DNA of 52,494 nucleotides from Clostridium sp. CAG:221 (GTDB lineage Bacteria > Bacillota > Clostridia > Clostridiales > Clostridiaceae): assembly GCA_000435835.1 (NCBI GenBank), contig FR883406.1, forward strand, positions 8,978 to 61,471, read 5' to 3'. Below the pieces are notes generated by a model. That model worked only from the letters and a program-made list of their open reading frames with translations. It ran no database searches and was not told the DNA's origin. Below are positions 26,872 to 34,806 of the stretch, one piece after another. The first letter of the stretch is position 1; every line of letters begins with the position of its first letter. The position numbers and the translations under genes were made by a program.

Positions 26872-26964
26872 AATATTCCTCCTAAAATTAATCTAAATAT
26901 ATTATTGGAGGATTTGATAATTTTTATTCTTTATATTTTAAGGAATATGAAAATATATAAAAAA

Positions 26965-26990
26965 GCAGAAAATCTTTTTAGACTTTCTGC
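26965..26990 (-). terminator. Terminator of the fruK-fruA operon
   Basis: An 11-bp stem (26965-26975 with 26980-26990; one G-U pair in the RNA) followed by TTTTTTA on the minus strand, 13 bp after the fruA stop. Confidence 0.88.
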
Positions 26991-27002
26991 CTTTTTTATA
27001 TA

Positions 27003-28943
27003 TTATTTTGCTTTTTCCTCAACTGGTTTTCTTAATATTCCAAGAAGTATAGCACCTACTATTGTTCCTATTACTACTGATAATAGATACATAAATGGTT
27101 TCCCTATTACAGGTAATACAAATATACCACCATGAGGAGCTCTAAGTGTACAATTAAAGAACATAGATAATGCCCCTGCTGTTGCTGAACCAATTACCGC
27201 TGAAGGTATTACTCTTAATGGATCTGCCGCTGCAAATGGTATTGCACCTTCTGTAATAAATGATAATCCCATTACAAAATTAGTTACTGCTGCATCTCTA
27301 TCTTTTTTAGTAAATTTATTTCTGAAAACTACTGATGCTAATGCAATTGCTAATGGTGGAACCATTCCTCCTGCCATAACTGCTGCCATAACTTCAAAGT
27401 TTCCTGATGCCAGTGACGCTGTACCAAAAACGTATGCTGCTTTATTGAATGGACCACCCATATCTATAGCCATCATACCAGCTACAACCATACCTAAAAG
27501 AACTCTACTTGTTCCTCCCATTGAATTTAACACATTTGTTATTCCTGTATTAATTGTTCCAAAGAATGGATTTACAAATAATAAAATTGCACCAACTAAA
27601 CCAATTCCTAATAAAGGATATAATAATGTAGGCTTTAATCCTTCTAAAGATTGTGGTAAGAAACTTAATACTTTCTTAATTCCAAGTACAAGATATCCTG
27701 CTAAGAACCCTGCAAATAAAGCACCTAAAAATCCACCACTAACAACAGATATATTAGAATCAAATGCACTTGCTATGGTAATACCTGAATTTGCTAATGC
27801 TCCACCAACGAAACCAGCTGCTAATCCTGGTCTATCTGCAATACTCATTGATATATACCCTGCTAAAACAGGTAACATAAAGTTAAATGATGTCTCACCT
27901 ATTGTTTTAAGAACTGCTGCTAACGGTGTATTCTTTCCAAAGTTAGCTGGATTTATATTATAATCATCAAATAAGAATGCTAAGGCTATTAATATACCTC
28001 CTCCAATAACAAATGGAAGCATATGTGAAACACCATTCATTAAGTGTTTATAAATCTGACGTCCAAAACTTTCTTTTTCTGCTGACTCTTCATCCTCACT
28101 GCTACCACCTGCATGATGATAAATAGGCGCATCTCCTTTGGCAGCTCTACTTATTAACTCTTCTGCTTTATGAATACCATCAGCAACCTTAGTTTGAATT
28201 ACTTTTTTTCCATCAAATCTAGCCATATCTACCTTTTTATCTGCTGCCACAATGATAGCTTCACAATTTTCAATGTCTTCTTTTGTTAAAACATTCTTGG
28301 CTCCACCCGAACCATTTGTTTCAACTTTTATAGATATACCCATTTCTTCAGCTTTTCCATTTAAGCTTTCTGCTGCCATATAAGTATGTGCAATACCAGT
28401 TGGACATGCAGTTACAGCTAATACTTTATAGCCTTTTCTTGAATCGTCAGCAGCTTCTACTTCTTCTTTTTGCTCATCTGGGAATTTTTCTTTTTCTTTT
28501 TTATCTATAAGATTTAAGAACTCTTTTTTATCCTTTGCATTAATTAATGTCTTTCTAAATTCTTCATCCATTAATATAGTTGAAAGTCTTGCTAATACCT
28601 CTAAGTGAACTTCATTTTCACCTTCTGGTGCTGCTATCATAAAGAATAAATGTGAAGGCATTCCATCAAGAGCATCATAATCAACGCCTTCTTTACTTAC
28701 AGCTGCTGCTAATGAAGCATTTTTTACAGCTTTTGTCTTACCATGAGGTATAGCAATACCGTCACCAATTCCTGTAGTGCTTAAATCTTCTCTTGCTAAT
28801 ATAGCTTCTTTATATCCTTGTTTATCATTTAAGTTACCTGTTTTATCCATCAAATCTATAAGCATATCAATAGCTTCTGCTTTGTTTTTAGGATTAAAGT
28901 TTAAATCTATTCCTTGTTCATGCAATAAATCTACTATTCTCAT
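27003..28943 (-). CDS. fruA: Fructose-specific PTS permease, EIIABC
   Basis: Imports fructose and phosphorylates it to fructose-1-phosphate. 646 residues in the order IIA-IIB-IIC. The IIA phosphohistidine is His67 in IPHGKT, the IIB phosphocysteine is Cys180 in TACPTGIAHTYMA, and IIC begins near residue 295 with GVSHMLPFVIGGG and FITEGAIPFAA. The Glu/Lys-rich segment around residues 148-170 is the IIA-IIB linker. The ATG follows GAAGGAGAAATAAATA, 15 bp after fruK. Confidence 0.95.
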   Translation of the reverse strand: MRIVDLLHEQGIDLNFNPKNKAEAIDMLIDLMDKTGNLNDKQGYKEAILAREDLSTTGIGDGIAIPHGKTKAVKNASLAAAVSKEGVDYDALDGMPSHLFFMIAAPEGENEVHLEVLARLSTILMDEEFRKTLINAKDKKEFLNLIDKKEKEKFPDEQKEEVEAADDSRKGYKVLAVTACPTGIAHTYMAAESLNGKAEEMGISIKVETNGSGGAKNVLTKEDIENCEAIIVAADKKVDMARFDGKKVIQTKVADGIHKAEELISRAAKGDAPIYHHAGGSSEDEESAEKESFGRQIYKHLMNGVSHMLPFVIGGGILIALAFLFDDYNINPANFGKNTPLAAVLKTIGETSFNFMLPVLAGYISMSIADRPGLAAGFVGGALANSGITIASAFDSNISVVSGGFLGALFAGFLAGYLVLGIKKVLSFLPQSLEGLKPTLLYPLLGIGLVGAILLFVNPFFGTINTGITNVLNSMGGTSRVLLGMVVAGMMAIDMGGPFNKAAYVFGTASLASGNFEVMAAVMAGGMVPPLAIALASVVFRNKFTKKDRDAAVTNFVMGLSFITEGAIPFAAADPLRVIPSAVIGSATAGALSMFFNCTLRAPHGGIFVLPVIGKPFMYLLSVVIGTIVGAILLGILRKPVEEKAK

Positions 28944-28958
28944 TATTTATTTCTCCTT

Positions 28959-29861
28959 CTATAATTGTTTTAACAATTCTTCCACTTTATCTTTTGTTGC
29001 CAAGCCTTCTGAAAACGCTGAAGCACTACCTGTAGCTACTCCCATTTTAAAAGCTTCCTTAATATTTTTATCTTCAGCTATACCAGCTAAGAATCCACCA
29101 ACCATTGAATCTCCAGCTCCTACTGAATTAACCAATGTTCCCTTAGGTGTGTCACTTATAGTTATTTCACCATTTTCTTCAATTAGTATTGCTCCATCAC
29201 CAGCCATTGAAATAATTACATTTCTTGCACCAATTTCTTGTAATTTTTTAGCATATATAATTATTTCTTCTTTATTCTTTAGTTCCACATTGAACATTTC
29301 TCCTAGTTCATGATGATTAGGCTTAATTAAAAATGGTTTATATTTTAATACATTAAGTAATAAATCTTTTGTTGCATCTACTACAAAGTTTATTTCCTTA
29401 TGCTGAAAATCTTTCATAATAGTTTCATATATATCATCTGGTAAAGTACTTGGTATACTTCCAGCTAGAACAACAAAATCTCCTGCTTTAAGAGTATCAA
29501 GCTTTTTATATAGTTTTTCTATATCTACTTTTGAAATATCAGGACCCATTCCATTAATTTCACTTTCTTCCTTACTCTTTAATTTAACGTTTATTCTTGA
29601 CATTCCCTTTTCTAATTTTATAAAATCACTGTCTACTCCATGATCTGCTACTAACTTTTCAATTTCTTCTCCTGTAAATCCAGCAACAAATCCTAAAGCT
29701 CGATTCTTAACTCCCAAGTTTTTCAGTACAATTGATACGTTTATACCTTTTCCACCTGGATAAATATTCTCCTCAGAAGTTCTATTTACATGCCCTGCCT
29801 TAAAATCATCCACTTTTACTATATAATCTAATGAAGGGTTTAATGTGATGGTATTAATCAT
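28959..29861 (-). CDS. fruK: 1-phosphofructokinase
   Basis: Converts fructose-1-phosphate to fructose-1,6-bisphosphate. About 300 residues, PfkB family, with ITLNPSLDYIV at the N terminus, YPGGKGINVSIVLKNLG and the catalytic NSVGAGDSMVGGF. The longest frame starts at GTG 29870, too close to the AGGAG; the ATG at 29861 is properly spaced and gives MINTITLNPS. First gene of the fruK-fruA operon. The DeoR-type fruR that often precedes it is absent, so the regulator must be elsewhere. Confidence 0.94.
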   Translation of the reverse strand: MINTITLNPSLDYIVKVDDFKAGHVNRTSEENIYPGGKGINVSIVLKNLGVKNRALGFVAGFTGEEIEKLVADHGVDSDFIKLEKGMSRINVKLKSKEESEINGMGPDISKVDIEKLYKKLDTLKAGDFVVLAGSIPSTLPDDIYETIMKDFQHKEINFVVDATKDLLLNVLKYKPFLIKPNHHELGEMFNVELKNKEEIIIYAKKLQEIGARNVIISMAGDGAILIEENGEITISDTPKGTLVNSVGAGDSMVGGFLAGIAEDKNIKEAFKMGVATGSASAFSEGLATKDKVEELLKQL

Positions 29862-29941
29862 TTTATTCACTCCTATTACCTATACGTATTTAATCCTTTA
29901 CATAGTTGCTAAGAACTTCTGTTAAGGTTTTCTTTAATTAA

Positions 29942-29970
29942 ATAATATGCTACTTTTCTTTCATCGTCAA
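29942..29970 (-). promoter_or_regulatory. Promoter of fruK-fruA, with direct repeats upstream
   Basis: TTGACG (29965-29970), 17-nt spacer, TATTAT (29942-29947). The 10-nt word ATGAAAGAAA on the minus strand occurs in the spacer (29955-29964) and again exactly 50 nt upstream (30005-30014). These repeats are candidate sites for a regulator; this is inference. Confidence 0.6.
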
Positions 29971-30126
29971 TACATTTCTTTTATTTACTATCATTTTATT
30001 TCAGTTTCTTTCATAAACATTCATTTTTAGCTTCCTTTCAATTTATTTTTAGTATGTACCTTTTTTACTTGATTATTAATTATCTATAATCTAAAATTAA
30101 GTAAATAGATGGAGGTAAATTTATCT

Positions 30127-30397
30127 ATGAAATTTTTTTTATTATATATATTATTTATAAATATTTTTTCATTTACATTAATGCTTATTGATAAAAAAAA
30201 AGGCTATAAAAAAGAAATGGCGTATTTCTGAGCAAACTTTACTCTCTGTATCATTTATAGGCGGATCATTAGGTGCTTATTTAGCTATGATACTCTTCAG
30301 ACACAAAACTAAACATTTTAAATTTAAATACGGCTTACCGTTAATGATAATTTTTCATTGTTTTTTCTTTTCTATAGTAATAAAAAAGATAGTATAA
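30127..30397 (+). pseudogene. DUF1294 small membrane protein, broken by a frameshift in a 9-A run
   Basis: The ATG at 30127 follows GGAGG with 10-nt spacing and reads MKFFLLYILFINIFSFTLML then IDKKKGYKKEMAYF and stop. Another frame continues KKKAIKKKWRISEQTLLS and carries GGSLGAYLAMILFRHKTKH, the DUF1294 core, to the stop at 30397. Removing one A from the A9 tract at 30193-30201 joins them into one 90-residue protein with the conserved order I-D-K-x-K-A-I...WRISE. It would have three or four hydrophobic segments; function of the family is unknown. It may be a recent pseudogene, a sequencing error or a slippage site. Confidence 0.85.
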
Positions 30398-30424
30398 ATT
30401 GTGAATAATTTATACTATCTTTTT
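30383..30424. terminator. Bidirectional terminator between DUF1294 gene and permease gene
   Basis: An 18-bp perfect stem (30383-30400 with 30407-30424), loop of 6 nt, A-rich on one side and T-rich on the other, overlapping the DUF1294 stop codon. It serves both convergent genes. Confidence 0.9.
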
Positions 30425-30434
30425 ATATTCTAAA

Positions 30435-31940
30435 CTATTTCTTATTTTTCTTTACTTTATTTTCATAAGCATTAAATAATACTAAAGCAACAATACTAAA
30501 TATAACTGGTCCAGCTATTTGTGCTATGGTATCAATATATTTACCTTCTTCAATTGCTGGCTGGATTATTGTAAATACGTTAGCAAATCCAACAGTGATG
30601 ATTACTACCACTGCACAAACAGTGGCAAAGCTTTTACTCTTAAATATTATAAACGGCTTAGCTATACTATCATTTTTCTTAAATGCTATAAATGCTATAG
30701 CTAAGAATATAGTTGGTATTGTCATTGCAACGTTACTCATTAAAATTAATAAATCAAGGAATGCCGCTGCAGTATCACCACCAAATGATGCTACTACTAT
30801 TATAGCAACTACTATTAGGCATTGTATCCATAAAGCCTTAACTGGCATATTGTTTTTATTAACTTTAGTCCAGCTTTCAGGCCATATTTCTTTTGGTGTT
30901 CCTTCTATTAATTGCTTTAATGGCGAATATATTAATGTAAAGAATGCACCTATTAAAGCAAGGAACATGGCAAGACCTATATATCTTGCAAACCAAGTAC
31001 CCATTATTGCAGCACCTTTAGGTGAAAGTCCAAATACATTTCCAAGTTGAACTCCAAGATTCTTGATTACTACATATGAAACGTTAGCTCTACTTACTTC
31101 TGGTGAACTTAATATTTCTTGCCAATTTGTAAATAGACCTATCATAAGTATTCCTAATGAATATCCTATAGCTATTACTATAGCTGAAATCTTAATTCCT
31201 GTCGGGAATGTCTTTTCTGAATTCTCAGTTTGATCAACTAATCCACCAACAGCTTCTAACCCACCATATGCAAATATTGCATATACTAAGAATGAGAATA
31301 TTGCTAATATAGATGTATATGATGGATTTGGGGAATTAAAGAAGGCTGAAAAGCTTATTGGTTCAGCAGCTTTAAATCCATTTCCTCCAAATACTATTAA
31401 TGCACCTACTAAAAGAACTATGTTTGCACTTGTAACGAAAAATCCTCCAACAGAAGCAATTTTTGAAATGCTTTTTAAACCTTTTGTTGATAAATATGTA
31501 ATTACTACTATTAACACTACACCTAGAATAGCTAATGTCTTAGGTGCATTTAAGCCAAATAATGACCACGTTGATGTAACATCTGATCCAAAAATTAAAT
31601 TAGAAAGTGGAACCCAAATTGATGAAGATACACTTACCATCCATACTATGTATGAAGCAAACCACATGAACGTTCCAACGAAAGCAAATTTTGCTCCCAC
31701 TGCTCTCTCCATCCAAGCATATATACCTTTTTCTTCTTTAAATGCTGCACCATATTCAGCCATCATGAATGCATATGGAATGAAAAATGCAATTGCACCA
31801 AATAAATACCATGGGATAGCAGAGTATCCCATTAAGTAAAACGCTCTTGGAATATTGTTAAATCCAAAAACTGATGTGAAAATCATTAAAATAAGCGCAA
31901 CTAATGTTAATTTACTCATTTGTTTATTTTCTTTTCCCAT
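30435..31940 (-). CDS. APC-superfamily amino-acid permease, YjeM/GadC-like
   Basis: 501 residues, about 12 membrane helices. The N terminus KLTLVALILMIFTSVFGFNNIPRA and the internal VYAIFAYGGLEAVGGLVDQTE follow the glutamate:GABA antiporter branch of the amino acid-polyamine-organocation superfamily; the length matches YjeM (about 500). Substrate unknown. The ATG follows AAAAGGAGATAATT. Monocistronic. A 16-bp dyad (31974-31989) lies about 34 bp upstream of its start. No decarboxylase gene is adjacent, so an acid-resistance role is not supported. Confidence 0.85.
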   Translation of the reverse strand: MGKENKQMSKLTLVALILMIFTSVFGFNNIPRAFYLMGYSAIPWYLFGAIAFFIPYAFMMAEYGAAFKEEKGIYAWMERAVGAKFAFVGTFMWFASYIVWMVSVSSSIWVPLSNLIFGSDVTSTWSLFGLNAPKTLAILGVVLIVVITYLSTKGLKSISKIASVGGFFVTSANIVLLVGALIVFGGNGFKAAEPISFSAFFNSPNPSYTSILAIFSFLVYAIFAYGGLEAVGGLVDQTENSEKTFPTGIKISAIVIAIGYSLGILMIGLFTNWQEILSSPEVSRANVSYVVIKNLGVQLGNVFGLSPKGAAIMGTWFARYIGLAMFLALIGAFFTLIYSPLKQLIEGTPKEIWPESWTKVNKNNMPVKALWIQCLIVVAIIVVASFGGDTAAAFLDLLILMSNVAMTIPTIFLAIAFIAFKKNDSIAKPFIIFKSKSFATVCAVVVIITVGFANVFTIIQPAIEEGKYIDTIAQIAGPVIFSIVALVLFNAYENKVKKNKK

Positions 31941-31973
31941 AATTATCTCCTTTTCAAGAATATTTTAACAATC

Positions 31974-31989
31974 TTATCATTAGTGATAA
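31974..31989. promoter_or_regulatory. Operator-like dyad upstream of the YjeM-like permease
   Basis: TTATCA, 4 nt, TGATAA: a perfect 6-bp dyad in a 16-bp site, within the untranslated region of the permease gene. Compatible with a dimeric repressor site; no regulator identified. The surrounding 31941-32297 is very AT-rich and shows no other gene. Confidence 0.3.
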
Positions 31990-32297
31990 AATCACACTCA
32001 TCTATAATAACAAATATCTTTATTATAATCTATATTATTATTTTCATTTTTCCCTAAGTTATTATTTTTTTTCCTATATACTATCATTTTTTTCACTGTA
32101 TATTTAATTATTATTTGTTTTTAAAACATTTTTATAATATCATAATATTTTTTTAGATTAAAAAAATAACAGTGTTTAAATCTGTTTTTTCTATGAAGAT
32201 AAGATGAACTTTCACTATTTATTATAACAAACTCACATTTTTAGTATAAAATACTTATCATATACAACTAGATTAAATTAAATTGGAGATTTTACAT

Positions 32298-32375
32298 ATG
32301 AATAATTTTAACTTAAACCAAAAACGTCAACAAATGTACACTAAAAATAAACAAAAAAACATTAATTTTTCTTAA
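32298..32375 (+). CDS. Candidate small basic protein, 25 codons
   Basis: Frame MNNFNLNQKRQQMYTKNKQK then NINFS and stop. The ATG is preceded by TTGGAG with 9-nt spacing. A possible -10 (TATAAA near 32246) lies upstream and a hairpin terminator at 32390-32426 follows. It is rich in Asn, Gln and Lys/Arg (five basic, no acidic residues) with no membrane segment. No family recognised. The proper binding site and own terminator argue for a real gene; its shortness argues for chance. Confidence 0.45.
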   Translation: MNNFNLNQKRQQMYTKNKQKNINFS

Positions 32376-32389
32376 TGATAATTACATAT

Positions 32390-32426
32390 AAAAAAAGCTA
32401 TATCAACTTTGATACAGCTTTTTTCA
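32390..32426. terminator. Bidirectional terminator between the small ORF and htpG
   Basis: Arms with AAAAAAGCT/AGCTTTTTT and TATCA/TGATA (about 32391-32424) form a stem of about 15 bp with one A-C mismatch in the plus-strand RNA, which becomes a U-G pair in the minus-strand RNA. It follows the htpG stop by a few bases and also closes the small plus-strand ORF. Confidence 0.8.
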
Positions 32427-32431
32427 TATTC

Positions 32432-34273
32432 TTAATCTATCTTCATATTATTTGCAATAAGCTTGTTACTTCTTTTAATAAATTCAGAAATTTCTTCTGG
32501 GCTTAATCCCCCACTAGAAATCCTAGCTAAATCAAATATCTCATGGCAAATAAGATTTTTATTATCTTCATTTTCCATGGTTAATATATTTTTTATAATC
32601 TTGTTATTTCTATTTATAACTAAAGTTTTTTCTTCCTTAAACATGGCTGCCATATCCATGTTTCCATACATTCTGCTCATTTCAATCATTCTTCTTGATT
32701 GTTCTGAAACTGTAATAAGTGCTGTAATTTCTTCGTTCTTTAAAGATTCAACCTTAACTTCTTCTATTTTATCTTTTAATATTTCCTTAAATAATTCTTT
32801 AATTTTCTCATCATTATCATCACTATCTTCTGTATTTTTTAAGATATCACTTATATCAGAATCAATTCTTAAAAATGAAAGGTTTGGATTTTCTCTTTCT
32901 AATAGAGTTATAAAGTGGTTATCTATACTACAATTTAGAATAACTGCATTTAGATTATTTTCTTTAAATATATTTATATATTGACTTTGCTCATTTTCAT
33001 TATTTACATAGTAAATCTTATTTTCATGAGTCTCTTTACATTGCTCCATATATTCTTTTAAAGTTAGATACTTACCATTTAAATCTTTAAATATAAGTAT
33101 TTCCTTTATTTTTTCATAAAAGCTTTCATCTCTTAGACAGCCATACTTAATAAATATCTGTATATCATCCCAAAAGCTTTCATAATTTTCTCTTTGATTA
33201 GTAAATACATTTACCAGCTTATCTGAAACCTTCTTAACAATATGTTTAGAAATCTTAATTACATTTTTATCTTGTTGTAAAAAGCTTCTTGACACATTTA
33301 AAGGTAAGTCTGGACAATCTATTACTCCCTTTAGCAATAGTAAAAACTCCGGAATTACTTCTTTTATATTATCTGCTACATAAACTTGATTGTTATATAA
33401 CTTTACTTCACCTTCAGTAACTTCTAGCTCATGTTTTAATTTAGGGAAGTATAATATACCTTTTAAATTAAATGGATAATCTACGTTAAGATGGATCCAA
33501 AACAACGGATCATTATAATCCTTAAATTCCTTCTTATAAAACTCCTTATATTCTTCATCGCTGCAATCCTTTGGCATTTTAGTCCAAAGTGGTTTTATTT
33601 CATTTATAGGAGTCTCTTTTTCCTCATCTTTCTTTTCTGCACATTCATCTTCAAAGAATATTTCCACTGGCATAAAAGAACAATATTTTTCTATTACAGA
33701 TCTTACTTTATAATTATCTAAAAATTCACTGCTTTCCTCATTTATATATAAGGTAATAGTAGTTCCTCTACTTGTTTGCTCTTTTGATTCACCTATTTCA
33801 TACTCTGTTCCACCATCACAAACCCATTTAACGGCATTTGAACCATCTTTATATGATAGTGTATCAATTTGTACCTTATCTGATACCATAAAAGCTGAAT
33901 AAAATCCTAAACCAAAATGTCCAATGATTTGTTTTCCTTCATCTTCACTTTCTTTATATTGCTTAACAAAATCCTCTGCCCCAGAAAATGCTACTTGTGT
34001 TATATATTTTTCTACTTCTTCTGCAGTCATTCCTATTCCATTATCGCTAAGAGATAAAGTTTTTTTATCTTTATTAACCTTTACTACTATTTTATAATCA
34101 TTATCTTCTTCAATTTTAGCTTCACCTAATGATACCAGTCTTTTAAGCTTATGAACTGCATCACATCCGTTACTAATTAATTCTCTTACAAATATATCCT
34201 TATCAGAATATAGCCATTTTTTAATTATTGGAAAAATATTTTCTGTATGTATTGATATATTGCCTCTTTCCAT
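32432..34273 (-). CDS. htpG: Molecular chaperone HtpG (Hsp90)
   Basis: ATP-dependent chaperone. 613 residues, close to the usual 620-630. GHKL-fold ATPase motifs: FVRELISNGCDAVHKL, DNGIGMTAEEV and GHFGLGFYSAFMVSD. The middle domain carries NVSRSFLQQDKNV, the catalytic-loop Arg region. The C-terminal part is divergent and ends without MEEVD, as in bacteria. The ATG follows AGGAGGTAATATTATC, after a sigma-A-type promoter at 34307-34335. No CIRCE element is present, so control by HrcA is not indicated. Confidence 0.95.
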   Translation of the reverse strand: MERGNISIHTENIFPIIKKWLYSDKDIFVRELISNGCDAVHKLKRLVSLGEAKIEEDNDYKIVVKVNKDKKTLSLSDNGIGMTAEEVEKYITQVAFSGAEDFVKQYKESEDEGKQIIGHFGLGFYSAFMVSDKVQIDTLSYKDGSNAVKWVCDGGTEYEIGESKEQTSRGTTITLYINEESSEFLDNYKVRSVIEKYCSFMPVEIFFEDECAEKKDEEKETPINEIKPLWTKMPKDCSDEEYKEFYKKEFKDYNDPLFWIHLNVDYPFNLKGILYFPKLKHELEVTEGEVKLYNNQVYVADNIKEVIPEFLLLLKGVIDCPDLPLNVSRSFLQQDKNVIKISKHIVKKVSDKLVNVFTNQRENYESFWDDIQIFIKYGCLRDESFYEKIKEILIFKDLNGKYLTLKEYMEQCKETHENKIYYVNNENEQSQYINIFKENNLNAVILNCSIDNHFITLLERENPNLSFLRIDSDISDILKNTEDSDDNDEKIKELFKEILKDKIEEVKVESLKNEEITALITVSEQSRRMIEMSRMYGNMDMAAMFKEEKTLVINRNNKIIKNILTMENEDNKNLICHEIFDLARISSGGLSPEEISEFIKRSNKLIANNMKID

Positions 34274-34306
34274 GATAATATTACCTCCTATACCTTTTAT
34301 TGTATA

Positions 34307-34335
34307 ATTTTAGTTTATCTGATTTTTTAAGTCAA
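34307..34335 (-). promoter_or_regulatory. Promoter of htpG
   Basis: TTGACT (34330-34335), 17-nt spacer, TAAAAT (34307-34312), about 33 nt before the htpG start. No CIRCE or CtsR repeat overlaps it. Confidence 0.6.
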
Positions 34336-34383
34336 TTGTTTTATTTTAATTTTTCATTTACTTTTTATTAAATTTTTGCAATA

Positions 34384-34409
34384 AAAAAGGAACAATTACG
34401 TTCCTTTTT
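34384..34409 (-). terminator. Terminator of amt-glnK
   Basis: A 10-bp stem AAAAAGGAAC/GTTCCTTTTT with a 6-nt loop overlaps the glnK stop codon; the run of T closes the operon. Confidence 0.88.
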
Positions 34410-34767
34410 AGTCATCTTGCAAAGCTTTAAGTCCCCTATCACCAGTTCTTATCTTTACTACTTCTTTTACATCATATATAAATATCTTTCCATCTCCAAT
34501 TTCTCCTGTGCGAAGGACTTTTTCACATACTTCTATAACATTTTCCACAGGCACTTCACAAACTACTACTTCAACTTTTATCTTAGGTAATAGCTTAAGT
34601 TCCATTGGTACTCCTCTATAATACTGCATTTCACCTTTTTGAGTACCGCAGCCTAACACCTGTGTAACAGTCATTCCCATTACTCCTATTTCATTTAATG
34701 CATCCTTAAGCTCTTGAAATTTTGTCTTACGAGTTATTATTTCAAGCTTAGTTATAACATCCCCCAT
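34408..34767 (-). CDS. glnK: Nitrogen regulatory protein PII (GlnK/NrgB)
   Basis: Trimeric PII sensor that gates the ammonium channel according to 2-oxoglutarate and ATP/ADP. 119 residues, with ITRKTKFQELKDALNEIGV at the start, the T-loop in YYRGVPMELKLLPKIKVE, and the B-loop RTGEIGDGKIFIYDV. The T-loop position of the uridylylated Tyr51 (RGAEY in E. coli) is Met here (RGVPM), so uridylylation there is not expected. The ATG follows AAAAGGAGGATAAGTT, 39 bp after amt, the conserved amtB-glnK pairing. Confidence 0.95.
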   Translation of the reverse strand: MGDVITKLEIITRKTKFQELKDALNEIGVMGMTVTQVLGCGTQKGEMQYYRGVPMELKLLPKIKVEVVVCEVPVENVIEVCEKVLRTGEIGDGKIFIYDVKEVVKIRTGDRGLKALQDD

Positions 34768-34806
34768 AACTTATCCTCCTTTTAATACATTTTGATGATT
34801 AATCTA

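Noticed and set aside
30435..31940. Acid-resistance glutamate/GABA antiporter gadC
   Set aside because: Only family-level similarity; no glutamate decarboxylase gene is nearby, so the specific role is unsupported.
34274..34407. CIRCE element before htpG
   Set aside because: The TTAGCACTC-N9-GAGTGCTAA inverted repeat is absent; only a sigma-A-like promoter is seen.
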